From: Hyphomicrobiales bacterium
GTDB taxonomy: Bacteria; Pseudomonadota; Alphaproteobacteria; Rhizobiales; Xanthobacteraceae
Assembly: GCA_009377695.1 (NCBI GenBank)
Contig: WHTP01000009.1
Span: 1 to 64,000, forward strand
Reading direction: 5' to 3'
DNA: 64,000 nt
Part shown: positions 50,105 through 58,939 of the stretch, in pieces
How the letters are laid out: each line of letters begins with the position of its first letter
Numbering within the stretch: position 1 is the first letter of the stretch
Made by a program: the position numbers and the translations under genes
The notes under the pieces: generated by a model
Databases searched by the model: none
Told to the model about the DNA's origin: nothing
Seen by the model: only the letters and a program-made list of their open reading frames with translations

Positions 50105-51397
50105 TCAATACCTGTTCGCGATCGGCAATTCCTCGGCCGGGAACAGCGTGATCACGCGGCAGCCCTTGTCGGTCACGACCACTTCCTCCTCGATGCGCGC
50201 GGCGGAGTAGCCATCGGTCGCTGGGCAGTAGGTCTCGATCGCGAACACCATGCCCTCCTTGATCTCGGTCGGGTGGTCCATCGACACGACGCGCGAGATG
50301 ATCGGCCGCTCATGCAGCGCGAGCCCGAGACCGTGCGCGAACTGCAGTCCGAACGCCGACATTTCGTCCGGGAAGCCGAACACGTCACAGGTCGGGAACT
50401 GACTGCAGATGTCGGCCGTCGATGCGCCCGGCTTGATCCGCGCCATGGCGTTGTCGAGCCACTCGCGCGCTTTTTTGTAGGCATCGTGCTGCACGGGCGT
50501 CGCGCGACCGACGTTGAAGGTGCGGTAGTAGCAGGTGCGGTAGCCCATGAACGACTGCAGGATATCGAAGAACGCCTGGTCGCCGGGCCGGATCATGCGG
50601 TCGGTGAAATTGTGCGGATGCGGGTTGCAGCGCTCGCCCGAGATCGCGTTGATCGCTTCGACGTCATCGGAGCCGTGGGTGTAGAGGAACTTGTTGACCT
50701 CGGCGACGATGTCGTTCTCGCGCACGCCGGGCTTGAGTTGTTCGTGGATCAGCTGATAGGCGCCGTCGACCATCGCGGCGGCGCGGTTGAGCAGCGCGAT
50801 CTCGTCGGCGCTCTTGATCTCGCGCGCTTCCAGCATCACCTGCTGGCCGTCGCGCACCTTGAGCCCGGCCTTCTCCAATTCAAACATCATCGGTGGCTCG
50901 ATGATGTCGACGCCGATCGGCATGTCGGCGACGCCCGCTTCACGGAGGATCGATGCGATCTCCTCGGCGTGGCGCTTCATCAGCCCGAACGCGGGATCCA
51001 CGGTCCCGCGCAGGCCCACGAGACCCGCACGGCAATTCTCCGGCGCGAGCCACGGCGTATAAAGCTTGTGGTGCACGGCGGCGGAGCCAAAATCCCACAG
51101 GATCGGCTCGCCGGTGCGCGAGAGCAGCGCCCAGCGCGAGAGCTTGTCGCGCTCCCATTCGCCAATCTTGGTCGAGGTGATGTAGCGAATGTTGTTGACG
51201 TCGAAGACCAGCAGCGCGCCGAGCTCCGACTTGTCGAGCGCCATCTTCACCCGCGACAGGCGGTATTTGTGGAGCCGGCGGTAGTCGACGCGCTCCTCGA
51301 AATCGACCCCCATCGTGCCGAGCGCCGGCAGCGCGCGGCCCCAGTTGAAGCGCGGGTTGATGTCCTCGGCGGTGATCCTGCGAACGGTGTCGTCCAT
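50105..51397 (-). CDS. M24-family protein (Xaa-Pro peptidase/DddP-like) with altered metal ligands
   Basis: The 430-residue protein starts at the ATG at 51397; the frame is open upstream without family sequence. The N-terminal creatinase domain (about 40-175, LLVFDVNNIRYITSTKIGEW) precedes the pita-bread domain. Canonical M24 metal sites use Asp-Asp-His-Glu-Glu. Asp278 (FFDIL), His355 (FAHGLGLALHE), Glu388 (AIETYCP) and Glu403/404 are kept, but the second Asp is Tyr (GYRTCYYRTF, 289-294). A DddP-like lyase or non-peptidase role is possible. It is divergent from the benzoate-CoA ligase gene (193-bp gap). Confidence 0.85.
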   Translation of the reverse strand: MDDTVRRITAEDINPRFNWGRALPALGTMGVDFEERVDYRRLHKYRLSRVKMALDKSELGALLVFDVNNIRYITSTKIGEWERDKLSRWALLSRTGEPILWDFGSAAVHHKLYTPWLAPENCRAGLVGLRGTVDPAFGLMKRHAEEIASILREAGVADMPIGVDIIEPPMMFELEKAGLKVRDGQQVMLEAREIKSADEIALLNRAAAMVDGAYQLIHEQLKPGVRENDIVAEVNKFLYTHGSDDVEAINAISGERCNPHPHNFTDRMIRPGDQAFFDILQSFMGYRTCYYRTFNVGRATPVQHDAYKKAREWLDNAMARIKPGASTADICSQFPTCDVFGFPDEMSAFGLQFAHGLGLALHERPIISRVVSMDHPTEIKEGMVFAIETYCPATDGYSAARIEEEVVVTDKGCRVITLFPAEELPIANRY

Positions 51398-51590
51398 GGG
51401 AGGCTCCCTGCGCTTTGCCGGCAGTCTTGCCGGGTTGGCGGCGCTGATGGTTGGCAGTTTGGCGGGTTTTTGGGCCGCTTTGTTCCGAGAGTCCAGTGCC
51501 TTCGAGGCTTTTTCAAATTCCCGAATAGTCCCTAATATACCCGCAACCCGCCCGGCGTTCTCGCCAGGTGGGACGGGGAGTTGAGGCGCC

Positions 51591-53180
51591 ATGGCAAAGG
51601 GTCCGGGTGAGAGTGCTGCGGTCGACGCGATCCCGCGCGACTACAATTTCGCCGACGACCTGTTCCGGCGCTTCAGGGACAAGGGCTGGCTCGAGCGGAC
51701 TGCGTTTATCGACCCGCGCGGACGCTGCAGCTACGGGCGGCTTGTCGCCCGCGCGAAGAAATTCGGCGCGGTGCTGACCGAGAAAGGCATCCGGCCCGGC
51801 GAGCGGGTGCTGATGTGTCTCCTCGACACCGTGGACTGGCCGAGCGTCTTTCTCGGCACGGTCTATGCCGGTGGCGTCGCGGTGCCCGTCAATACCCTGA
51901 TGACCGAGGACGACTATCGCTTCATGCTCGCGGACTCCGGCGCACGCATGCTCGTGGTGTCGCAGGAGCTCCTGCCGAAATTCGAAAAGCTTGTTTCTGC
52001 GCTCCCAGATTTCCACCTGATCGTCGCCGGCAGCCACAAGGAACTGCCGCATCAGGATCTCGACAAGCTGATCGACGGTGTCGACGGGGCGGATCGGGCG
52101 GCGTCGCCGACGACCCGCGACAGCATCGCGTTCTGGCTCTATACGTCGGGCTCGACCGGCAGGCCGAAGGCGGCGGTGCATGTGCATGCCGATCTGCGGC
52201 TGACCAATGATCTTTACGCCGCGCCGACCCTCGGCATCACCGCGAACGACGTCTGTTTCTCGGTGGCGAAGCTGTTCTTCGCCTACGGCCTCGGCAATGC
52301 AATGACGTTTCCGCTGTCGGTCGGCGCGGCAACGGTGCTGCTGCCGGATCGTCCGACGCCGGACAGCGTGGCCGAAATCCTCAAGACGCACCAGGTCACG
52401 GTGTTCTACGCGGTGCCGACCTTCTACGCGGCGTTCCTGGCGAGCCCATCGGCGCTGCCGCGCGATACGCTGAAGCTGCGCTGCTGCGTCTCCGCCGGCG
52501 AGGCCTTGCCGTCGGAGATCGGCCGCCGCTGGCGCGAGCGCTATGGCGTTGACATCCTCGACGGCCTCGGCTCGACGGAGATGCTGCACATTTTCCTCTC
52601 CAACCGTCCCGGTGACGTAAAATACGGCACGTCCGGCAAGCCGGTGCCAGGCTACGACATCCGTCTGGTCGACGACGACGGGCGCGTGATCGAGACATCG
52701 GGCGAGATGGGCGAATTGCAGGTGCGCGGCCCGACCAGCGCTGTCATGTATTGGAACAACCGCGAGCAGTCGCGTTCGACGTTTCTCGGCGAATGGACGC
52801 GCTCCGGCGATAAATATATCCGGGACGAGGAGGGCTATTACGTCTACTGCGGCCGGCGCGATGACATGCTGAAGGTGGGCGGCATCTATGTCTCGCCTTT
52901 CGAGGTGGAAGGTGCGTTGCAGACCCATCCGGATGTGCTTGAAGCCGCCGTCGTCGCCTGGCCCGATAACGACGACCTGATCAAACCGAAGGCGTTCGTG
53001 GTGTTGAAATCCACCGGCGCCGCCTGCGACACGCTGGCGCTTGCGCTGCAGGAGCACTGCAAGCAGAAGCTCGCACCCTACAAATATCCGCGTTGGATCG
53101 AATTTCGGGCTGATCTTCCCAAGACCGCAACCGGGAAAATCCAGCGCTTCAGGCTGCGGGCGGAGATCACAGGCCGTTGA
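51591..53180 (+). CDS. bclA: Benzoate-CoA ligase family protein
   Basis: A 529-residue acyl-adenylate enzyme. It has the phosphate loop YTSGSTGRPKAAVHVHADL, a LDGLGSTEMLHIF segment in the acid-binding core and the C-terminal TGKIQRFRL Lys motif. Its N-terminal blocks (GRCSYGRLVARAKKFG, VLMCLLDTVDWPSVFLG, VPVNTLMTEDDYRFML) resemble the benzoate-CoA ligase family. It activates benzoate or a close analogue to the CoA ester with ATP, the entry step for the BoxB/BoxC pathway encoded downstream. Cytosolic. Confidence 0.9.
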   Translation: MAKGPGESAAVDAIPRDYNFADDLFRRFRDKGWLERTAFIDPRGRCSYGRLVARAKKFGAVLTEKGIRPGERVLMCLLDTVDWPSVFLGTVYAGGVAVPVNTLMTEDDYRFMLADSGARMLVVSQELLPKFEKLVSALPDFHLIVAGSHKELPHQDLDKLIDGVDGADRAASPTTRDSIAFWLYTSGSTGRPKAAVHVHADLRLTNDLYAAPTLGITANDVCFSVAKLFFAYGLGNAMTFPLSVGAATVLLPDRPTPDSVAEILKTHQVTVFYAVPTFYAAFLASPSALPRDTLKLRCCVSAGEALPSEIGRRWRERYGVDILDGLGSTEMLHIFLSNRPGDVKYGTSGKPVPGYDIRLVDDDGRVIETSGEMGELQVRGPTSAVMYWNNREQSRSTFLGEWTRSGDKYIRDEEGYYVYCGRRDDMLKVGGIYVSPFEVEGALQTHPDVLEAAVVAWPDNDDLIKPKAFVVLKSTGAACDTLALALQEHCKQKLAPYKYPRWIEFRADLPKTATGKIQRFRLRAEITGR

Positions 53181-53258
53181 TTTCAGCCGCCACAAGTTCA
53201 TTCAATCAGCAGAGTCGCGATAGCGCACTCTCAAGCAACGAAAACGTCAAGAACAACC

Positions 53259-54245
53259 ATGCGAAAAAACCTCCTCGGCCGCACCGGCTTTCTGATCTCC
53301 GAGATCGCATTCGGCGCCGGCGTGACCGGCGGCATCCTGATCAAGGGCGACGAAGCCGGCGCGGTGCGCGCGCTCAATCGTGCGCTCGCCCTCGGCATCA
53401 ACTGGGTCGACACCGCCGCCCTCTATGGCGACGGCGCATCGGAAGCGACCATCGGGCGCCACATCAATTCGATCAACCCGCAGCCCTATGTGTCCACCAA
53501 GGTGCGGATCGAGCGCGACCAGATGAAGGATATTCCGGGCGCGATCGAGCGTGGTCTCACGGAGAGCCTCAAGCGCCTGAACCTCGAGCGGATCGCGCTG
53601 TTCCAGCTCCATAATCAGCTCGGTGACGCGGTCGGCGACCGGCCGAACCTCACGGCCGAGCAGGTGCTTGGTCCGGGCGGCGTCGCCGACACCTTCGACC
53701 GGCTCAAGGAACAGAAGCTGTTCTATGCATCAGGCATGACCGCCGCCGGCGAGACCAAGGCTATCCTCGACGTGATCGAGAGCGGGCGCTTCGACTGCGC
53801 GCAAGTCTATTACAACGCCATCAATCCGAGCGCCGGCTGGTCGCGCGCGCACAAGAACTGGCGGGCGCAGGACTTCTCCGGGATTATGGCCGCGTGCTTT
53901 CGCCAGAACATGGGCGTGCTCAACATCCGCATCTTTGCGGGTGGCCCGCTCGCCAAGGTCGCGCGGCCGGAACGGCTGGCGGTGCTGACCTCCGGCACCG
54001 ATCTCGACAACGAGATGCGCTGCGCCGCCGCGGTGCGTGCCGCGCTCGGCGACGACTACGGCCCGCCGGCGCAGCTCGCGCTGCGGTTCGTGCTCGGCAA
54101 CCATGATTTCGCAACTCACATCATCGGTGTCGGCGATGTGCGCGACCTCGACGAGGCCCTGAAGGCGGTCGAGGCCGGCCCGTTGCCGGACGAGGCGGTC
54201 GACAAGCTCGAAAAGCTGTGGGCCACGGATTTCAGCGTGCCCTAG
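53259..54245 (+). CDS. Aldo/keto reductase family protein
   Basis: The 328-residue TIM-barrel protein has the tetrad segments VDTAALYGDGASEATIG (Asp and Tyr), YVSTKVRIERDQM (Lys) and RIALFQLHNQLG (His). The NADP(H)-binding C-terminal part has LRFVLGNHDFATHIIGVGDV. It is a type of AKR common near aromatic catabolic genes, probably reducing an aldehyde or ketone intermediate. It follows the ligase gene by 78 bp on the same strand. Substrate unknown. Confidence 0.9.
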   Translation: MRKNLLGRTGFLISEIAFGAGVTGGILIKGDEAGAVRALNRALALGINWVDTAALYGDGASEATIGRHINSINPQPYVSTKVRIERDQMKDIPGAIERGLTESLKRLNLERIALFQLHNQLGDAVGDRPNLTAEQVLGPGGVADTFDRLKEQKLFYASGMTAAGETKAILDVIESGRFDCAQVYYNAINPSAGWSRAHKNWRAQDFSGIMAACFRQNMGVLNIRIFAGGPLAKVARPERLAVLTSGTDLDNEMRCAAAVRAALGDDYGPPAQLALRFVLGNHDFATHIIGVGDVRDLDEALKAVEAGPLPDEAVDKLEKLWATDFSVP

Positions 54246-54386
54246 GGCGAAATTTTGCCTCGACGTCAAGGCGGAGTGCCCGGACAAAGACTTGAACATC
54301 CTGTTTGCTTGTTCAACAGCACTTCCGGTGCGCGGTACCGCTTGCTGACTTGTGCCGGTCACAATCGAGTGGGTATGGAGCTAGTC

Positions 54387-54974
54387 ATGATCGCTGAGCG
54401 AGACAGTTATCGCCCCGCCCGTCGTGAGGACGCGGAAGTTCTGGCTGAGCTGGTAAACTATGCAGGCGAGGGCATGCCACTCTATCTCTGGAGCAAGCTG
54501 GCCGATTCCGGAGAGACCGCATGGGATGTAGGGCGCAGGCGCGCTGCGCGCGAAGAGGGCGCTTTCTCTTATCGGAATGCGACAATCGTCGAGCACGAAG
54601 GATATGCCGCGGGTGGCCTCATTGGGTATGCGATTTCAGACGATCCGGAGCCCGTTTCCGCCGATTTCCCGGCTATGTTCGTGCCGCTTCAGGAGTTGGA
54701 GAACTTGGCCCCTGGAACTTGGTATGTAAACGTCCTTGCAGTCCTGCCCAAGTATCGAAGCCTTGGGCTTGGCAGCCAACTTCTCCGTCTCGCGGACGAG
54801 ACGGGGTACAAGCTCGGCAAGCCAGGCATGAGTGTCATCGTGTCCGACGCCAACGTCGGCGCGCGGCGACTCTACGAAAGGCTGGGTTACCGCGAGACAG
54901 CCCGGCGAGGAATGGTCAAGGAGAATTGGATCAGCGAGGGCCGGGAGTGGATGCTCCTGACAAAGGCACTGTGA
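54387..54974 (+). CDS. GNAT-family N-acetyltransferase
   Basis: A 195-residue protein starting at the ATG at 54387 (GGAG upstream), with the SYRPARREDAEVLAEL N-terminus typical of GNATs. The acetyl-CoA pyrophosphate loop is LAVLPKYRSLGLGSQLLRLAD (QxxGxG-like), followed by GARRLYERLGYRETAR. Acceptor unknown. An alternative ATG lies four codons upstream. It lies between the aldo/keto reductase gene and boxR, probably unrelated to benzoate breakdown. Confidence 0.88.
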   Translation: MIAERDSYRPARREDAEVLAELVNYAGEGMPLYLWSKLADSGETAWDVGRRRAAREEGAFSYRNATIVEHEGYAAGGLIGYAISDDPEPVSADFPAMFVPLQELENLAPGTWYVNVLAVLPKYRSLGLGSQLLRLADETGYKLGKPGMSVIVSDANVGARRLYERLGYRETARRGMVKENWISEGREWMLLTKAL

Positions 54975-55131
54975 GGGCCTTATTTTTGCTGCCCGTGCGC
55001 CTGCAGCTCTCGCCGACTCGGACCTGCCGCGATGTCCGCATGTCAGGGGGAGTAAGGACTGAGTGAGCTGAATTAAACGAAGCCTCGATTTCTGGAAGGA
55101 CCCGATTCTTTCGCTTGCGCCGAGCCAGTCG

Positions 55132-55163
55132 CCTGCATTATAATGCATGTATTATAATGCAGG
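55132..55163. promoter_or_regulatory. BoxR-type operator and promoter: 32-bp near-palindrome with TGCA motifs
   Basis: CCTGCATTATAATGCATG followed by TATTATAATGCAGG forms a 32-bp palindrome with two mismatched positions. It contains the perfect 14-bp palindrome TGCATTATAATGCA and three TGCA motifs. TATAAT occurs at 55139 and 55153, so possible -10 boxes lie inside it. TGCA repeats bind the related BzdR regulator. It ends 2 bp before the boxR start. Confidence 0.8.
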
Positions 55164-55165
55164 TA

Positions 55166-56104
55166 ATGGACTCGCCCGTGGCCGGCCCGAAAACCAGGCC
55201 AAAACCGCGCGAAAAATCGGACGTGGCGCCGGCCGGCGCCGACGCCTTTGCCGCCGTGGTCGGCGGCCTGGTGCGCTCCGCTCGCGCCAAGCGCGGTATC
55301 ACCCGCCGCCAATTGGCCGAGCAATCCGGCGCGTCCGAGCGCTATCTCGCGCAGATCGAAAGCGGGCAGGGCAATCCCTCGGTCACCATCCTGAAGGATA
55401 TTGCCGACGCGCTTGATGTGCCGGTCAGCGAGCTTTTGCCCCGCACCGGCAGAGGCAACGAAGCCTTCGACCGCATTCTCACGATGCTCGCGAGCGTGCC
55501 GCCGTCCGAGCTGCCGGCGCTCGCCGATCTGATCGAAGGCCGGACCATGGCCGATCTTGCCGCCGAGCGGGCGCAGCGGATCGCGCTCATCGGCCTGCGC
55601 GGCGCCGGCAAGACGACGCTCGGCAAGATGCTCGCGCAGAAACTCGGCGCCCCCTTTATCGAGCTCGACCGATTGATCGAGCAGGACTCCGGCGCGCGCA
55701 TTTCCGATCTGGTCGAAATCGCGGGGCTCGCGACGTTTCGAAGATGCGAGCGCACGTGTCTCGAGCGCGTGATCGCCACGCACGACGCGGCCGTCATCGC
55801 CACCGCCGGCGGCATCGTGTCGAGCCCCGAGACCTATGGGCTGCTGCTTCGGCGCACCCACACGGTGTGGATCAAGGCGCGGCCGGAGGAGCACATGCGT
55901 CGCGTCATGGCACAGGGCGACTTTCGTCCGATGGCGCACAACCGCGAAGCGATGTCCGACCTGGTGGCGATCCTCGATGCGCGCAGTCCTGACTACGCCC
56001 GCGCCGAAGCCGCGCTCGACACCTCGGGCGACGCCGAACAGGAGAGCTTCCGGAAACTGATTGAGATCGTGCAGCGTTATCTCGGCCAGGAGGTGACGCC
56101 ATGA
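55166..56104 (+). CDS. boxR: BoxR: helix-turn-helix regulator fused to a shikimate kinase-like domain
   Basis: The 312-residue protein has an XRE-type helix-turn-helix (about 33-91, RSARAKRGITRRQLAEQSGA and SERYLAQIESGQGNPSVTIL) and a C-terminal shikimate kinase-like domain with the P-loop ALIGLRGAGKTTLGKML (about 140). This architecture is that of BoxR and BzdR, repressors of aerobic and anaerobic benzoate genes that respond to benzoyl-CoA through the kinase-like domain. The start is the ATG at 55166, directly after the operator; an in-frame ATG at 55157 lies inside it. It overlaps the hydrolase gene by ATGA. Confidence 0.93.
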   Translation: MDSPVAGPKTRPKPREKSDVAPAGADAFAAVVGGLVRSARAKRGITRRQLAEQSGASERYLAQIESGQGNPSVTILKDIADALDVPVSELLPRTGRGNEAFDRILTMLASVPPSELPALADLIEGRTMADLAAERAQRIALIGLRGAGKTTLGKMLAQKLGAPFIELDRLIEQDSGARISDLVEIAGLATFRRCERTCLERVIATHDAAVIATAGGIVSSPETYGLLLRRTHTVWIKARPEEHMRRVMAQGDFRPMAHNREAMSDLVAILDARSPDYARAEAALDTSGDAEQESFRKLIEIVQRYLGQEVTP

Positions 56105-56916
56105 CGCTCGCCGACCAGGGCTTTCTCGATCTCGGCGACATGCAGCTCGAATACCGCATGAGCGGCCCGCGTCCGGCGGACGTGCCGACCATCGTGATGC
56201 TGCACGAAGGGCTCGGCTGCGTTGGATTGTGGAACGCGTTTCCAAACCAGCTCGCGGCCGCGACCGGCGCCGGCGTGTTCCTCTATTCGCGCGCCGGCTA
56301 CGGCCAGTCCTCGCCCGTCAGCATGCCGCGGCCGCTGACCTTCATGCACGACGAGGCGAGGGACGTGCTGCCACGGCTGCTTGATGCGATCGGCTTCCGC
56401 CGCGGGCTGCTGCTCGGGCACAGCGACGGCGCCTCGATCGCGACGATTTACGCCGGGTCGGTGCAGGACCATCGCGTGCGCGGGCTCATCCTGATCGCGC
56501 CGCATTTCTTCACGGAGGAAGTGGGCATCGCCGAAATCGCGCGCGCGAAAGACGCGTACGAAACAACCGACCTTCGCGTAAAGCTCGCGCGCTGGCATGT
56601 CGACGTGGACAACGCCTTCCACGGATGGAACGATGCCTGGCTCGATCCCGATTTCCGCACATGGGATATCACCACGGAGCTGGCCTATATCCGCGTGCCG
56701 ATCCTGATCGTGCAGGGCGCGGACGACCAGTACGGCACCGTCAAGCAGATCGAGACGGCGGAGCGCGAGTGCTATTGCCCGGTCGAGGTTTCGCTGCTGT
56801 CGGGCGTGCGCCACGCGCCGCATCGTGAGGCACCCGACGCCCTGCTGACCATGACATCCGAGTTCGCCAATCGGCTCCTGCGCGACCACCAAGAAGGAGC
56901 AATCCATGCGGCGTGA
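56101..56916 (+). CDS. Alpha/beta hydrolase of the box cluster
   Basis: The 271-residue alpha/beta hydrolase has the nucleophile elbow LLGHSDGASIATIYAG (Ser), an acid residue in IVQGADDQYGTVKQIE (Asp) and His in SGVRHAPHREAPDALL. An oxyanion stretch VMLHEGLGCVGLW is present. The gene starts within the stop of boxR (ATGA), so it is co-translated with the regulator and is part of the box operon. Genes of this type in box clusters may cleave a CoA ester or ring-opening lactone; the exact step is not known. Confidence 0.9.
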   Translation: MTLADQGFLDLGDMQLEYRMSGPRPADVPTIVMLHEGLGCVGLWNAFPNQLAAATGAGVFLYSRAGYGQSSPVSMPRPLTFMHDEARDVLPRLLDAIGFRRGLLLGHSDGASIATIYAGSVQDHRVRGLILIAPHFFTEEVGIAEIARAKDAYETTDLRVKLARWHVDVDNAFHGWNDAWLDPDFRTWDITTELAYIRVPILIVQGADDQYGTVKQIETAERECYCPVEVSLLSGVRHAPHREAPDALLTMTSEFANRLLRDHQEGAIHAA

Positions 56917-56929
56917 CGACTTTCGCCAC

Positions 56930-57033
56930 CGTCATTCCGGGGCGGCCCGAAGGGCCGAGCCCGGAATCCATAACCACGGCTGCGGAGTATGGATTCCGGG
57001 CCCGCGAGCTGCGCTCGGGTCCCGGAATGACGG
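56930..57033. repeat. Complete GTCATTCCGGGG-type palindromic repeat
   Basis: The left half GTCATTCCGGGGCGGCCCGA to GAATCCATAACC and the right half TATGGATTCCGGGCCCGCG to GTCCCGGAATGACGG are inverted with a short centre (ACGGCTGCGGAG). It fills the gap between the hydrolase gene and boxC. It is the intact version of the element split at 44955/45308. Confidence 0.92.
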
Positions 57034-57054
57034 CGACTGGATTTGAGGCATAGC

Positions 57055-58743
57055 ATGACTGACACCGACCGAAAGCTCGCCAACGGCAAGACCCGGATCG
57101 ATTTCCAGACCGACCCCTCGCGCTACCGGCATTGGAAGCTTGCAGTCGACGGCGACGTCGCGACGCTCATCATGGACGTGGACGAGAAGGGCGGGCTCTA
57201 CGAGGGCTACGAGCTGAAGCTCAATTCCTACGATCTCGGCGTCGACATCGAGCTCGCCGACGCGATCGAGCGGCTGCGCTTCGAGCATCCGCAGGTGAAG
57301 GTCGTGCTGCTGCGCTCCGCCAAGCCGCGGGTGTTCTGCGCCGGCGCCAACATCCGGATGCTGGCCGGCGCGACGCACGCCCACAAGGTCAACTTCTGCA
57401 AGTTCACCAACGAGACCCGCAACGGCATCGAGGACGCGAGTGAATCCTCGGGCCTCAAGACCATCTGCGTGATCAACGGCACCGCCGCCGGCGGCGGCTA
57501 CGAGCTCGCGCTCGCCGCCGACCACATCATGCTGGTCGACGACGGCTCGTCGGCGGTGTCGCTGCCGGAATTGCCACTGCTCGCCGTGTTGCCCGGCACC
57601 GGCGGCCTCACGCGCGTTACGGACAAACGTAAAGTCCGGCGCGACCACGCCGATTATTTCTGCACCACCGAAGAGGGTGTCAAAGGCAAGCGCGCGGTCG
57701 AATGGCGGCTGGTCGACGAATTGGTCCCCGGCTCGAAATTCGACGACACCGTGAAGCAGCGCGCGCGGGAGTTCGCCGCGACGTCGCCGCGTGGCGGCGG
57801 TCCAAAAGGCATCGCACTCACGCCGCTCAAGCGCGAACGCTCGGCCGACGCCGTCGAATACAGCGCGGTGTCAGTGACGTTGCAGCGCCCCGAACGGCTT
57901 GCGACGATTACGATCCGCGGGCCGGAGAACGCGCCGCCGACGACAGCGGAGGAGATGGTCGCGCTCGGCCCCGAGTTCTGGCCGCTGCGCGTCGCTCGCG
58001 ATCTCGACGACGCCATCCTCGACATCCGCATCAACGAGTTCGACATCGCTGCGATCGTGTTCAAGTCGGCGGGCGATCTCGGGCAGGTGCTTGCCTATGA
58101 CGCCTTCCTCGACGCCAGCAAGAACCACTGGCTCGCGCGCGAGATCACGCATTACTGGAAGCGCGTGCTCAAGCGCGTCGATCTCACCTCGCGCTCGCTG
58201 GTCGCTCTGGTCGAGCCGGGCTCATGCTTCGCCGGGACGCTGGCCGAATTGGTTTTCGCGTCAGACCGCTCCTACATGCTCATTGGGCAGCGCGACGGCG
58301 ATAACAAGCCGGCAGCCATGATGGCGTTGTCGGAACTGAACTTCGGCGCCTACCCGATGTCGAACGGGCTCACGCGACTGGCGAGCCGCTTCCTCGCCAA
58401 TCCGGCGCTGGTCGAGGTCGCGAGGGCCGAAGTCGGCCGTGCGCTCGATGCGGAAACGGCGGAAGACACGGGCCTCGTCACCTTCGCGCGCGACGACATC
58501 GACTGGGAGGACGAGGTGCGCGTGTTCCTTGAAGAGCGCGCGAGCTTCTCGCCCGATGGACTCACCGGCCTCGAAGCGAACCTGCGCTTCGGCGGCCCCG
58601 AGACGATGGAATCGAAAATCTTCGCGCGGCTCACCGCCTGGCAGAACTGGATCTTCCAACGCTCGAACGCGGTCGGTGAGGATGGCGCGCTGAAGCGATA
58701 CGGCACCGGTCAGCGGCCGGTGTTCGACACGAAGAGAGTGTGA
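57055..58743 (+). CDS. boxC: BoxC: benzoyl-CoA-dihydrodiol lyase
   Basis: A 562-residue protein starting at the ATG at 57055 with GAGG upstream. The crotonase-like fold is shown by VVLLRSAKPRVFCAGANIRM, VINGTAAGGGYELALAADHI and LPELPLLAVLPGTGGLTRVT. Its length and the second half (LDDAILDIRINEFDIAAIVF, LVALVEPGSCFAGTLAELVF) match BoxC, a double-length crotonase. BoxC opens the ring of the 2,3-epoxybenzoyl-CoA product, releasing formate. It belongs in the operon with boxB 196 bp later, with a repeat between them. Confidence 0.95.
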   Translation: MTDTDRKLANGKTRIDFQTDPSRYRHWKLAVDGDVATLIMDVDEKGGLYEGYELKLNSYDLGVDIELADAIERLRFEHPQVKVVLLRSAKPRVFCAGANIRMLAGATHAHKVNFCKFTNETRNGIEDASESSGLKTICVINGTAAGGGYELALAADHIMLVDDGSSAVSLPELPLLAVLPGTGGLTRVTDKRKVRRDHADYFCTTEEGVKGKRAVEWRLVDELVPGSKFDDTVKQRAREFAATSPRGGGPKGIALTPLKRERSADAVEYSAVSVTLQRPERLATITIRGPENAPPTTAEEMVALGPEFWPLRVARDLDDAILDIRINEFDIAAIVFKSAGDLGQVLAYDAFLDASKNHWLAREITHYWKRVLKRVDLTSRSLVALVEPGSCFAGTLAELVFASDRSYMLIGQRDGDNKPAAMMALSELNFGAYPMSNGLTRLASRFLANPALVEVARAEVGRALDAETAEDTGLVTFARDDIDWEDEVRVFLEERASFSPDGLTGLEANLRFGGPETMESKIFARLTAWQNWIFQRSNAVGEDGALKRYGTGQRPVFDTKRV

Positions 58744-58762
58744 CCATGCACCGCTGTTGCCC

Positions 58763-58911
58763 CGTCATCCTGAGGTGCGAGCCGCCACAAGCGCGTTCAC
58801 GCGCGTCTTCGACGCGCTGCGGCGAGCCCCGAAGGACGGCGGCCAACATGCTGCAACGTCTCGGACCGTCGCCCTTCGAGGCTCGCTTCGCTCGCACCTC
58901 AGGGTGACGGA
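58763..58911. repeat. Palindromic repeat, CCTGAGG type
   Basis: The left end CCGTCATCCTGAGGTGCGAG is inverted at the right end (CTCGCACCTCAGGGTGACGG). The centre has CTTCGAGG-like segments and GCGCGTCTTCGACGCGC. It lies between boxC and boxB; the other copy is at 20881-21021. Confidence 0.9.
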
Positions 58912-58939
58912 GCGAGAGCGGAACAAATAGGAGAGTGCC

